From: SHYR01 sp036013055
GTDB lineage: Bacteria > Chloroflexota > Dehalococcoidia > UBA2979
Length of the DNA: 32,231 nucleotides
Direction of reading: 5' to 3'
NCBI GenBank assembly: GCA_036013055.1
Contig: DASCQM010000008.1
Location: forward strand, 1 to 32,231
Below, piece after piece: positions 26,055 to 32,231 of the stretch. Position 1 is the first letter of the stretch; the number at the start of each line of letters is the position of its first letter. A program made the position numbers and the translations under genes. Under the pieces are notes generated by a model that had not been told where the DNA came from, did no database searches, and saw only the letters and a program-made list of their open reading frames with translations.

Positions 26055-26733
26055 GTCGCCCGCAGTCGAACTCGCAATCGACACGGCCTCGCGCACCGCC
26101 TCCGTGGCCGTGATGCGCGACGACGAGGTGCTGGCCGAACGCCAGTGGGAGCTGGAGACCACCTTCTCGCAGGAACTGCTCGCCGCCATCGACGGCATCC
26201 TGCGCAGCGCCGACGTCGAACGCACCGCGCTCACGCACATCGCCGTCGCGGTCGGCCCCGGCGGCTACACCGGCCTGCGCACCGGCGTAGCGACCGCGCA
26301 GGGGCTCGCGTTCGCGCTCGACCTGCCGCTCGCGGGCGTCGCGCGCCTCGAGGCCGACGCGCTGCCGCTACTCGGCGGTAGACCGGTTGCGGCCGTGCAC
26401 GACCTCGGAGGGACGCGCGGCGTCGCGTGGGCGGTCTACGAGGCGGGCACGACGCCGGTCGCGGTCGTCGAGCCACGCATCGATAGCGCCGAGGACTGCG
26501 CACAGGCCGCCCCGCTTGGCGTGACGTGGACGGGCGAGGTCACCGACGAGCTGCGCGCCGCGCTCGCGGCCGCCGGTCGCGAGGGTGACGAGTTCGCCGC
26601 TGCCAGCGAGCCGCGCGCCGTCACGATCATCCGACTCGCGAGGCTGTACGACGCCTACGGCGACCCGGCCGACGTCGATGTGCTCTACCTGCGACCACCC
26701 TCGATCACCCGCCCCGGCGAGCGCAGCCGCTAA
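26047..26733 (+). CDS. tsaB: tRNA threonylcarbamoyladenosine biosynthesis protein TsaB
   Basis: The product has 228 residues. ASKHA-fold features: ELAIDTASRTASVAVM at the N-terminus, ERTALTHIAVAVGPGGYTGL, then RTGVATAQGLAFAL. The C-terminal half (about 110-228) is less conserved, as usual for TsaB, which has lost the catalytic role and serves as the partner of TsaD. GTG 26047 overlaps tsaE. Neither tsaD nor rimI follows; the next gene is ndk, 39 bp on. Confidence 0.96.
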   Translation: MAESPAVELAIDTASRTASVAVMRDDEVLAERQWELETTFSQELLAAIDGILRSADVERTALTHIAVAVGPGGYTGLRTGVATAQGLAFALDLPLAGVARLEADALPLLGGRPVAAVHDLGGTRGVAWAVYEAGTTPVAVVEPRIDSAEDCAQAAPLGVTWTGEVTDELRAALAAAGREGDEFAAASEPRAVTIIRLARLYDAYGDPADVDVLYLRPPSITRPGERSR

Positions 26734-26746
26734 CGTCGGCCGCGGC

Positions 26747-26767
26747 TACACTGCGACAGCGAAGGAG
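26747..26767 (+). promoter_or_regulatory. -10-like box and Shine-Dalgarno of ndk
   Basis: TACACT (26747-26752) lies in the 39-bp gap after tsaB, and GAAGGAG (26761-26767) is 5 nt before GTG 26773. The Shine-Dalgarno is certain; the promoter is tentative, since readthrough from the tsa genes is equally likely. Confidence 0.4.
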
Positions 26768-26772
26768 CGGCC

Positions 26773-27222
26773 GTGGAACAGACATTGATTCTCGTGAAGC
26801 CAGATGCGATGCAGCGTGGACTCGCCGGTGAGGTGATCTCGCGGCTCGAACGTCGAGGGCTACGCATCGTCGGTATGCGCCTGCTCCAGGTGGACGAGGC
26901 GCTCGCGAACCGCCACTACGGCGAGCACGAGGGCAAGCCGTTCTTCGGCAGCCTCGTCGCCTACATCACCAGCTCGCCGATCATCGCCGCCGTCTTTGAG
27001 GGCACGAACGCCGTCGCTGCCGTGCGCAGCACCGTGGGCGTAACGAACCCGACGGAGGCCAGCCCGGGCACGATCCGCGGCGACTTCGGCCTTGAGATTG
27101 GGCGCAACCTGATTCACGCCTCAGACAGCACCGAGAGCGCAGAGCGCGAGATCGGACTCTTCTTCGAGGGTCAGCCGCTGGTGCAGTGGAGTCGCGATAC
27201 GGACCGCTGGATCTTCGAGTAG
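26773..27222 (+). CDS. ndk: Nucleoside diphosphate kinase
   Basis: The product has 149 residues, the usual length. Active-site His115 is in GRNLIHASDS, and the N-terminal QTLILVKPDAMQRGLAGEV (with its KPD motif) and the TNPTEASPGTIRGDFG segment are standard. It balances NTP and dNTP pools by phosphate transfer through phospho-His. The start GTG 26773 has a strong ribosome-binding site. Confidence 0.98.
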   Translation: MEQTLILVKPDAMQRGLAGEVISRLERRGLRIVGMRLLQVDEALANRHYGEHEGKPFFGSLVAYITSSPIIAAVFEGTNAVAAVRSTVGVTNPTEASPGTIRGDFGLEIGRNLIHASDSTESAEREIGLFFEGQPLVQWSRDTDRWIFE

Positions 27223-27276
27223 CGCACTTCAGATCACCTGCCACGCGACGCGTCCGCCGCCGCGAACAGCACGGGG

Positions 27277-27624
27277 CTACTGGATGTGTACGACCTCGCG
27301 CGCGCTGCTCCACAACCCTTCGATGTTGTAGTAGGCGCGGCGCTCCAGCGAGAAGAGATGCACGACAACCTCGCTGAGGTCGAAGAGCACCCAGCCAGAC
27401 TCGGTTGAGCCTTCCTCGCGGGCCGTTCGCTCGGACGAGTGCTCGCGCAGGTCTTCCTGTAGCGCGTCCAGTACCGCGCGCATCTGGCGCACGTTGTCGA
27501 TCGTTGCCACGACGAAGTAGTCGGTGAACGCGGAGATGTGCGTGAGGTCCAGCAGCACGACGTCAGCCGCCTGCCCATCGGCAAGCACCTCCACGGTGTG
27601 ATGTGCGAGCTCTAAACCTTGCAG
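27277..27624 (-). CDS. rsfS: Ribosomal silencing factor RsfS
   Basis: The RsfS fold is clear: HHTVEVLADGQAADVVLLDL, ISAFTDYFVVATIDNVRQM, GWVLFDLSEVVVHLFSLE and RRAYYNIEGLW. The protein binds uL14 on the large subunit and blocks subunit joining in starvation. The frame is open far upstream, but the family N-terminus sits just after CTG 27624, which follows AGGGAGG (27637-27631) with a 6-nt gap; this start gives 115 residues. The next in-frame GTG, 27594, would cut into the conserved N-terminal helix and has no ribosome-binding site. A -10-like TATACT precedes the Shine-Dalgarno. Divergent from mnmA. Confidence 0.93.
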   Translation of the reverse strand: MQGLELAHHTVEVLADGQAADVVLLDLTHISAFTDYFVVATIDNVRQMRAVLDALQEDLREHSSERTAREEGSTESGWVLFDLSEVVVHLFSLERRAYYNIEGLWSSAREVVHIQ

Positions 27625-27647
27625 CGCAGCCTCCCTGGCGCATCGCC

Positions 27648-27688
27648 AGTATATCAACGGCGGCCGCAGCCGCAGTACGCCTCTACAA
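27648..27688. promoter_or_regulatory. Divergent -10 boxes between rsfS and mnmA
   Basis: TATACT on the minus strand (27653-27648) would start an rsfS transcript about 15 nt before its start codon. TACAAT on the plus strand (27683-27688) points toward mnmA. Neither has a good -35 at 17 nt. Confidence 0.4.
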
Positions 27689-27735
27689 TGGATCGCGACG
27701 GGTGAATCGATGAGCAGCATGATGAGAGCAATCCG

Positions 27736-28860
27736 ATGAGCAAGCTTCCCCGCGTCCTGGTCGCGATGTCCGGCGGTGTCGATTCCGCCGTCGCTGCCGC
27801 GCTGCTGCACGAGCAGGGCTACGACGTGGCCGGCGTGACGCTACGCCTCTACACCGAGCCGAACGAGACGGTGCTGCGCTCGAAGCGCGCGTGCTGTGGC
27901 ATCGAGGACATCGCGGACGCGCGCGAGGCTGCGCAGCGCATCGGCATCCCGCACTACGTGCTGAACATGGAGCGCGAGTTCGAGCGCGACGTGATCGACT
28001 ACTTCGTCGATGAGTACGCGGCCGGTCGCACGCCGAACCCCTGCCTCGCCTGCAACCAACACGTGAAGTTTTCGACCTTGCTCGATCGCGCCGTGGCGAT
28101 GGGCTGCGACCTGCTGGCGACGGGGCACTACGCGCGCGTCGACGAGCACGATGGCCGCCATCGCCTGCGCGCCGCCGTCGATGAGACGAAGGACCAGTCG
28201 TACGTGCTCTACACGCTCGACCAGCAGGCGCTCGCGCAGACGCTGTTCCCGCTCGGCGCGCTGGAGAAGTCGAAGACGCGCACGATCGCCACTCGCCTCG
28301 GCCTCGGCGTGGCTGCCAAGCCGGACTCTGCCGACATCTGCTTCGTCCCCGGCGGCGACTACCGTGAGCTGCTTCGGGAGCGGGGCGTGGTCACCGCCGC
28401 CGGCGCGATCGTGACCGCCGACGGCAGCGAGATCGGGCGGCACGACGGAGTGACCGACTACACCGTCGGACAGCGGCGCGGGCTCGGCCTCGGCGGCGGC
28501 CGGCGGCAGTTCGTCACCGCCATCGACACTGATTTGAACCGCGTGGTCGTGGGCGGCGAGCACGAACTCGTGCGCGAGACGCTGAGCGCGTCCGACCCGT
28601 TCTGGGTCGGCGACCCGCCGGCTGTCGGTGAGACGGTGCAGACACGCATCCGCTACCACGCCACCGCGCTGCCTGCGACGGTCTCAGCACTCTCCTCGGA
28701 CGGCTTCACGCTCGACTTCGACAGCCCCGCTCGCGCCGTCGCACCGGGTCAGGCGGCGGTGCTCTACCGCGGCGACGAGGTGATCGGCGGCGGCACGATC
28801 GAAGCTGCGTCGGCTGCGCCTCAGGTTCAGGCGAACGAAGCCGGTTCAGCGAGGGTTTGA
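27736..28860 (+). CDS. mnmA: tRNA-specific 2-thiouridylase MnmA
   Basis: The product has 374 residues. The PP-loop MSGGVDSAVAAALLHEQG is at the N-terminus; the catalytic cysteines are Cys103 in RTPNPCLACN and Cys202 in SADICFVPGGDY. The C-terminal domain is also complete, with YTVGQRRGLGLGGG. It sulfurates U34 of tRNA-Glu, -Gln and -Lys after adenylation with ATP. An extra Cys-Cys pair at 53-54 (RACCGIEDIADA) is common in some bacterial MnmA proteins. The start ATG 27736 has only a weak Shine-Dalgarno sequence. Confidence 0.97.
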   Translation: MSKLPRVLVAMSGGVDSAVAAALLHEQGYDVAGVTLRLYTEPNETVLRSKRACCGIEDIADAREAAQRIGIPHYVLNMEREFERDVIDYFVDEYAAGRTPNPCLACNQHVKFSTLLDRAVAMGCDLLATGHYARVDEHDGRHRLRAAVDETKDQSYVLYTLDQQALAQTLFPLGALEKSKTRTIATRLGLGVAAKPDSADICFVPGGDYRELLRERGVVTAAGAIVTADGSEIGRHDGVTDYTVGQRRGLGLGGGRRQFVTAIDTDLNRVVVGGEHELVRETLSASDPFWVGDPPAVGETVQTRIRYHATALPATVSALSSDGFTLDFDSPARAVAPGQAAVLYRGDEVIGGGTIEAASAAPQVQANEAGSARV

Positions 28861-28944
28861 GACCGTCAGGTCGCGCACGTACGATGTGCTGACGGAGCGG
28901 CCCACATCGACTGCCGGGCCCACGACGATCACCGAGGTTGATTG

Positions 28945-29340
28945 ATGCGCTACGCCGTCTTCGCTGTGCTTGGCTTCGCCGCGTTCTTCGCGCTGGTGGT
29001 GGCCGGGCTGGTTTTCGCCGATGTCACGCTCTCCGAGTTGCGCGATGTCGTGATCGTCGTCTTCGGCCTCTTCGCCATCCTCCTGCTGATCGCCCTGATC
29101 GTCACGGTCACCGGACTCTGGATCGCTGTTCGTTTGCTCACGAGCACCGTTGCCGAACTGCTCCGTGACCCGGTCCGCCCGGCCCTCAACGACCTGCGCG
29201 AGAGCGCCCGCAACGTGCGCGGTGCCAGCGAGTTCATGTCCGACTCCGCCGTCCACCCCGTGATCCGTGCCGTCTCCGTGACGCGCGGTATCCGACGTGG
29301 CCTCGGGCTCGTCACCGGCCTCGGTCGCAAGCGCGAATGA
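28945..29340 (+). CDS. Small membrane protein of unknown function, two membrane segments
   Basis: The product has 131 residues from ATG 28945. It has two hydrophobic segments at about 3-27 (AVFAVLGFAAFFALVVAGLV) and 35-62 (VVIVVFGLFAILLLIALIVT), followed by an amphipathic, charged C-terminal half (VAELLRDPVRPALNDLRESA). I do not recognise the family. The stop codon overlaps the next gene by four bases (ATGA), so both are translated together. Confidence 0.75.
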   Translation: MRYAVFAVLGFAAFFALVVAGLVFADVTLSELRDVVIVVFGLFAILLLIALIVTVTGLWIAVRLLTSTVAELLRDPVRPALNDLRESARNVRGASEFMSDSAVHPVIRAVSVTRGIRRGLGLVTGLGRKRE

Positions 29341-29636
29341 AGTTCTCGACGTGGGTGAAGCTCACGGTCGGCGCATCGGCTGGCTTCTTCGGCGCGCGCG
29401 CGCTGATGAAGGCACCGGAATTGCCAGAGGATGTGCCTCCCGCGATTCGGGAGCAGATGCAGCGAGCAAGCGATCATTTGCGCCGCGCCCGCACGAGTGC
29501 GACTGAGATCCTCGTCGAGATGGATCGCACGCAAGCGGCGGCCGAGGCGGAGCTGACTGAGGAGTATCTGCGCCAGCAGGGACGTGCTCCGGCGGAGAGC
29601 GACCCGAGCGAGAACGGCCTCAGCGACCCTTCGTAG
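29337..29636 (+). CDS. Small protein with an N-terminal membrane-like segment and a helical tail
   Basis: The product has 99 residues. The first 24 residues (KFSTWVKLTVGASAGFFGAR) could form a short membrane anchor of the YtxH-like kind, and the rest is rich in Ala, Glu, Arg and Gln and probably helical or coiled (EQMQRASDHLRRARTSATE). Coupled to the gene before it, so the two proteins probably work together, perhaps at the membrane. Function unknown. Confidence 0.7.
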   Translation: MKFSTWVKLTVGASAGFFGARALMKAPELPEDVPPAIREQMQRASDHLRRARTSATEILVEMDRTQAAAEAELTEEYLRQQGRAPAESDPSENGLSDPS

Positions 29637-29647
29637 CCCCCGGCCAC

Positions 29648-29665
29648 CGCCGGCGTCACCCGGCG
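29648..29665. terminator. Hairpin after the small helical protein gene (weak terminator candidate)
   Basis: CGCCGG (29648-29653) pairs with CCGGCG (29660-29665). A TTTTT run is at 29681-29685, some 15 nt away, too far for a normal intrinsic terminator. Confidence 0.25.
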
Positions 29666-29703
29666 TCAGGGTCCCCGCGCTTTTTCGACCCCGGAACCCT
29701 CCC

Positions 29704-29709
29704 TATACT
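29704..29709 (+). promoter_or_regulatory. -10 box TATACT for the tRNA-Ser genes
   Basis: TATACT ends 7 nt before the mature 5' end of tRNA-Ser(CGA), so transcription would begin at or next to the first tRNA base. TTCGAC (29684-29689) upstream is a weak -35 candidate with a 14-nt gap, like TTCGAA before gyrA. Confidence 0.5.
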
Positions 29710-29716
29710 CTTCTGC

Positions 29717-29802
29717 GGAGGGGTGTCCGAGTGGTTTAAGGTGCCGCTCTCGAAAAGCGGTAGACGAAAGTCTCGTGGGTTCGAATCCCACCCCCTCCGC
29801 CA
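29717..29802 (+). tRNA. tRNA-Ser (anticodon CGA)
   Basis: The acceptor stem is GGAGGGG with CCCCTCC, discriminator G, encoded CCA (29800-29802). The anticodon stem is CCGCT/AGCGG around loop CTCGAAA, giving CGA. A long variable arm (TAGACGAAAGTCT) identifies a class II tRNA. The T-arm contains GTTCGAATC. Confidence 0.97.
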
Positions 29803-29823
29803 CCGCTGGATACCCGTCAACGT

Positions 29824-29913
29824 GGAGAGGTGCCGGAGTGGTTTATCGGGCTCGCCTGGAAAGCGTGTAAAGGGGCAACCCTTTCGTGGGTTCGAATCCC
29901 ACCCTCTCCGCCA
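29824..29913 (+). tRNA. tRNA-Ser (anticodon GGA)
   Basis: The acceptor stem GGAGAGG pairs with CCTCTCC, with discriminator G and encoded CCA (29911-29913). The anticodon loop CTGGAAA gives GGA. The long variable arm is AAAGGG-GCAA-CCCTTT. The anticodon stem CTCGC/GCGTG has one T-T mismatch. It lies 21 bp after the first serine tRNA, so they are probably co-transcribed. Confidence 0.96.
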
Positions 29914-29973
29914 CTCACCCGCAGCCCGGCTACAGCGCCCAGTCAGGGTGCCCGGCTGCCACAGCCAATTCGC

Positions 29974-30966
29974 TCAGTCCGAACCGAGGATGGCCACGAT
30001 CGCGGCCTCAAGCTCGGCGCGCGTGACGTAGGCTTCAAATCGGGCGGCGACGTCACCCTGCCGATCGACGATGAACGTCCACTCATCGGTCTCAAGGCCC
30101 CACTGCTCAAGGATTGGCGTGCGACGCGCGCGGTCGAGATCGCCCTGGATCTCGTGTGGGTTCTCGTAGAGATCGACGTGCGTGAAGTCCGCCAGCTCAC
30201 CGTAGATCGCCGATAGCTCGCCCAGTAGCTCAACCTGCGGCCCGCAGAGCGCGTTCGTGCAGAATGCCGGGCTGGCGAACACGACGACCAGCGCGCGACC
30301 CGCATCGAGCGTCTCCGCGATGCTGTGCTCGTAGAGCGCCGGCACCGGCTCGTGCCCCGTCGTCAGTTCGGCGAGCGACCCGACGTCAGAGGCCGTGCGA
30401 CTCTCGCTGCGCGGTGCGGGGTCATCGACGTCCGGCGCGCCCGTCTGCTCAGGAACCGCGAACGCGAACCTGGTCGCAACCGCAACACCATCGTTGCGCG
30501 TGACCTGCGCCTCGACCTCCCAGAGTCCCGCCTGGTCGAACGTGAGCGCCGCGCTGTAGATGCCACGTACGCCGAACGGAAACTCAAAGAAGGTCGCCGT
30601 CGCCTGCTCGACCGGGCCGCTGCGGGCCTCAGTCGCACCCTGCGGGCGGAAGTACGACGTAACACGCACCGTCGGCTCGCGGATCAGCCCCTGCGCGTCG
30701 CTGAGCACGAACGCCACGCGGTGGCGGCCGACGCCGACGTCGGGGCTGCCGAGCACCACGTCGATGCCAGTCGCAGCGTCCTCGTAGTGCGGGTACATCG
30801 CGAAGAACGCAGACCGCGGCTCCTGCGCGAGATTCGCCGACCCTGCCCCCGCCGCGCTGCTCGCGCCGCCCTCGTCGAGCGGACTGCGGGGCGGCGGCGC
30901 ATCGGAGTCAGCGCAGCCGGCCAGCAGCGCAGCAAGAACGAGTGTGACGGCAAGCATCCGACTCAT
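29974..30966 (-). CDS. Lipoprotein with beta domain and thioredoxin-fold domain, CX4C-GP motif (second copy)
   Basis: The product has 330 residues. MSRMLAVTLVLAALLAGC is a signal peptide ending in lipobox LLAGC. It aligns with the lipoprotein at 7697-8650: the beta domain (VGVGRHRVAFVLSDAQG) matches QLGVGQNRITFGFF, and the thioredoxin-like part has DAGRALVVVFASPAF followed by CTNALCGP and EWTFIVDRQGDVAARFEAYV. The CX4C-GP motif and the EQWG/EQWA helix are kept, but the histidine cluster is not (FFEFPFGVRG stands at that place). This suggests two related exported redox or metallochaperone-like proteins with different ligands. A TAGGTT box 6 nt before ATG 30966 makes it a leaderless candidate. 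Confidence 0.8.
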   Translation of the reverse strand: MSRMLAVTLVLAALLAGCADSDAPPPRSPLDEGGASSAAGAGSANLAQEPRSAFFAMYPHYEDAATGIDVVLGSPDVGVGRHRVAFVLSDAQGLIREPTVRVTSYFRPQGATEARSGPVEQATATFFEFPFGVRGIYSAALTFDQAGLWEVEAQVTRNDGVAVATRFAFAVPEQTGAPDVDDPAPRSESRTASDVGSLAELTTGHEPVPALYEHSIAETLDAGRALVVVFASPAFCTNALCGPQVELLGELSAIYGELADFTHVDLYENPHEIQGDLDRARRTPILEQWGLETDEWTFIVDRQGDVAARFEAYVTRAELEAAIVAILGSD

Positions 30967-30972
30967 GCTGAG

Positions 30973-30978
30973 AACCTA
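30973..30978 (-). promoter_or_regulatory. -10 box TAGGTT for the second thioredoxin-fold lipoprotein
   Basis: TAGGTT (minus strand, 30978-30973) lies 6 nt before the ATG at 30966, and no Shine-Dalgarno intervenes. Confidence 0.35.
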
Positions 30979-31089
30979 TCAGCACCGCGCGATAGAGGTG
31001 TTACAGAACCTTGCGACGGAACCCGACCGCCGGCAGCAGCCTCGCGACGGTCAGCAGCGAAGGAACTTCAACTCACGCAGGAAGGTCAG

Positions 31090-31917
31090 CTAGATGCGGA
31101 CGGCGCGGACGACCGTGCGGTCGAGGTACTGACGCGTCGCGAAGTTGAACTCACCGCCGCAGGTGATCAGCGTGATGCTGTCCTGCTCCACGTCGCTGCC
31201 CATGATGTCGCGCCAGCTACCGCCGTCGGCGGCCACGAGCCGACGCCACTCGACGGCGTAGCGCAGCACTTCCCCGTCCACCTCGACCTCGATCACATCG
31301 CCGGGCGAAAGCAGGTCCAGCGCGTAGAAGACGCCGCGACCGCGGAACTGCGCGTCGGCATAGGCGACGTACGCGGCGTAGTCGACGTGGCCCGAGAAGA
31401 CCGCGTTCTGGCCGTCACCGAGGTCGCCGCCCCAGCCGGTCCACTCACCGAAGTCGTACCAGACGACGTCGCCCGGACCGGTCGGGTTCGGCATCACGCC
31501 GTCGCCACTCACAAAGCGGGTACCCAGCGGTGCATCGACGCCGAGCGTCGGGATGCGGAAGCGCCCGTACGTCGCGTCTGGCGGCTCGCCGTGGAGCTCG
31601 ACGAGCTCCGCAACGCTGCCGACGGTGAGGTCCGGCTCAGGCGTCGCCGTAGGCGTCTCCGTCGGCTCCGGCGTAGCGGTGGGGGTGGCCGTCGGCGTTG
31701 CGGTGGGCGTCGCAGTCGCAGTCGGCACCGGCGTGGCTGTCGATGTCGGCTGCGCGACGACGACGAGCGGTCCGTCGCCCCCGCCGCCGCTAAGCAGGAT
31801 CGCCGCGCCAACGATTGCGCCGACGGCGACGCCAGCGCCCGCGAGCACGCCTGCCCGTGCAGCCAAGCCCAGCGCTGCCCAGCGCCCGATCAGACGTTCG
31901 AAGTTAGAATTGCCCAC
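31090..31917 (-). CDS. Class E/F-type sortase
   Basis: From GTG 31917 the protein has 275 residues: a hydrophobic N-terminal segment (VLAGAGVAVGAIVGAAILL), a Thr/Pro/Ala linker of about 45 residues, then the sortase domain (RFRIPTLGVDAPLG). Catalytic residues are His177 in FSGHVDY, Cys253 in LITCGG and Arg267 or Arg271 at the end. Sortases of this type cleave an LPxTG-like motif of secreted proteins or build surface fibres. The N-terminal anchor keeps the catalytic domain outside the cell. An in-frame open stretch reaches 32076 but crosses the terminator at 32058-32090, so the longer start is unlikely. The stop at 31090 is 123 bp before the lipoprotein start. Confidence 0.9.
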   Translation of the reverse strand: MGNSNFERLIGRWAALGLAARAGVLAGAGVAVGAIVGAAILLSGGGGDGPLVVVAQPTSTATPVPTATATPTATPTATPTATPEPTETPTATPEPDLTVGSVAELVELHGEPPDATYGRFRIPTLGVDAPLGTRFVSGDGVMPNPTGPGDVVWYDFGEWTGWGGDLGDGQNAVFSGHVDYAAYVAYADAQFRGRGVFYALDLLSPGDVIEVEVDGEVLRYAVEWRRLVAADGGSWRDIMGSDVEQDSITLITCGGEFNFATRQYLDRTVVRAVRI

Positions 31918-32057
31918 GCTGCGCTCGTGCCTTGCTCCCCGGCCACACGTCCCGGGCCACGTGCATCGTCCAATCCAGTATCCCAAAGCTGACTCAATGG
32001 GAGAAGTGCGCGTGCTCACACGGTCTCCTCGCAGCACGTTGGTAGCCGACGGCACAC

Positions 32058-32090
32058 AAAAAACTGGTCCCCGCAATTGCGAGGACCAGT
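32058..32090 (-). terminator. Rho-independent terminator of the gene at the right edge
   Basis: On the minus strand an 8-bp stem (positions 83-90 and 63-70 of the 32000 block), one mismatch, three more pairs and an AATT loop are followed by a run of T (reverse of AAAAAA 32058-32063). It is oriented to end transcription of the right-edge gene, whose stop is at 32148, before the sortase promoter. Confidence 0.85.
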
Positions 32091-32147
32091 CAAATGCCCT
32101 GTTGCCGGTGACCCGAAGGTCAGAGGCCGTTGGGTCCTACACGTGAA

Positions 32148-32231
32148 CTAGTCCTTGATGGACGTCCGCGTGAGGGTGCGAGCACCAGCGAGCAGTGCGA
32201 GCGCGAAGACGCTCATGCTCAGTGCCAGCGC
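32148..32231 (-). CDS. C-terminal end of a membrane protein, truncated by the window edge
   Basis: The last 27 codons before TAG encode SMSVFALALLAGA followed by RTLTRTSIKD: a hydrophobic stretch then a short tail with Arg and Lys. This looks like the C-terminal membrane anchor of a surface protein, as in sortase substrates, and the sortase gene lies directly downstream. The rest of the gene is outside the window, so an LPxTG motif cannot be checked. Confidence 0.5.
   Translation of the reverse strand, partial: ALALSMSVFALALLAGARTLTRTSIKD

Noticed and set aside
31918..32076. Longer N-terminus for the sortase
   Set aside because: It would run through a strong terminator and lacks signal-peptide character; GTG 31917 gives a sensible membrane anchor.

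Overview
The window is a G+C-rich, gene-dense bacterial chromosome segment made mostly of housekeeping and cell-surface genes. I saw no phage, insertion sequence, plasmid or CRISPR signal. A monoderm-type cell is suggested by a class E/F-like sortase, two lipoproteins with lipoboxes, secreted proteins with Ala/Pro/Thr linkers, and a polyprenol-phosphate-mannose/PIG-V mannosyltransferase set. Together with the TPT-rich linkers and the mix of GTG, ATG and possibly leaderless starts, this fits Chloroflexota (perhaps near Dehalococcoidia). That is inference; no marker gene was compared with a database.

Left part (1-14.6 kb): a truncated, apparently frameshifted membrane-anchored surface protein follows an OmpR-type response regulator. 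An acyl-CoA carboxylase carboxyltransferase gene is divergent from a frameshifted cytidylate-kinase-like gene. Then come a class III CoA-transferase, a small membrane protein, a TIGR01777-type epimerase, an HDOD protein, a thioredoxin-fold lipoprotein, an EamA transporter, a type I RNase H and a large secreted beta-rich protein. After tRNA-Pro(CGG) there is a TPR protein with a very acidic tail, then a coupled pair of gamma-glutamyl enzymes (class I amidotransferase and gamma-glutamylcyclotransferase-like).

Middle (14.7-24.5 kb): gyrA is followed by a surface-glycan neighbourhood: NDP-sugar epimerase, GT39-like membrane glycosyltransferase, O-antigen-ligase-like protein, PIG-V-like mannosyltransferase, polyprenol-phosphate mannose synthase and a flippase-like membrane protein. 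These would plausibly activate mannose on a polyprenyl carrier, transfer sugars outside the membrane and ligate glycan.

Right part (24.5-32.2 kb): an overlapping thiL-tsaE-tsaB cluster, ndk, rsfS divergent from mnmA, two small membrane or coiled proteins, two tRNA-Ser genes (CGA and GGA), a second thioredoxin-fold lipoprotein paralogous to the first, a sortase, and the last codons of a protein ending in a membrane segment, with a strong terminator.

Most notable points: two probable frameshifts; several genes whose -10-like box lies 6-9 nt before the start codon with no Shine-Dalgarno (leaderless candidates); two genes whose best Shine-Dalgarno points to ATC or CTG; a repeated half-site at the gyrA promoter; and the pair of lipoproteins with a CX4C-GP motif, only one of which carries a histidine cluster. 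I did not find a clearly new multi-gene system.
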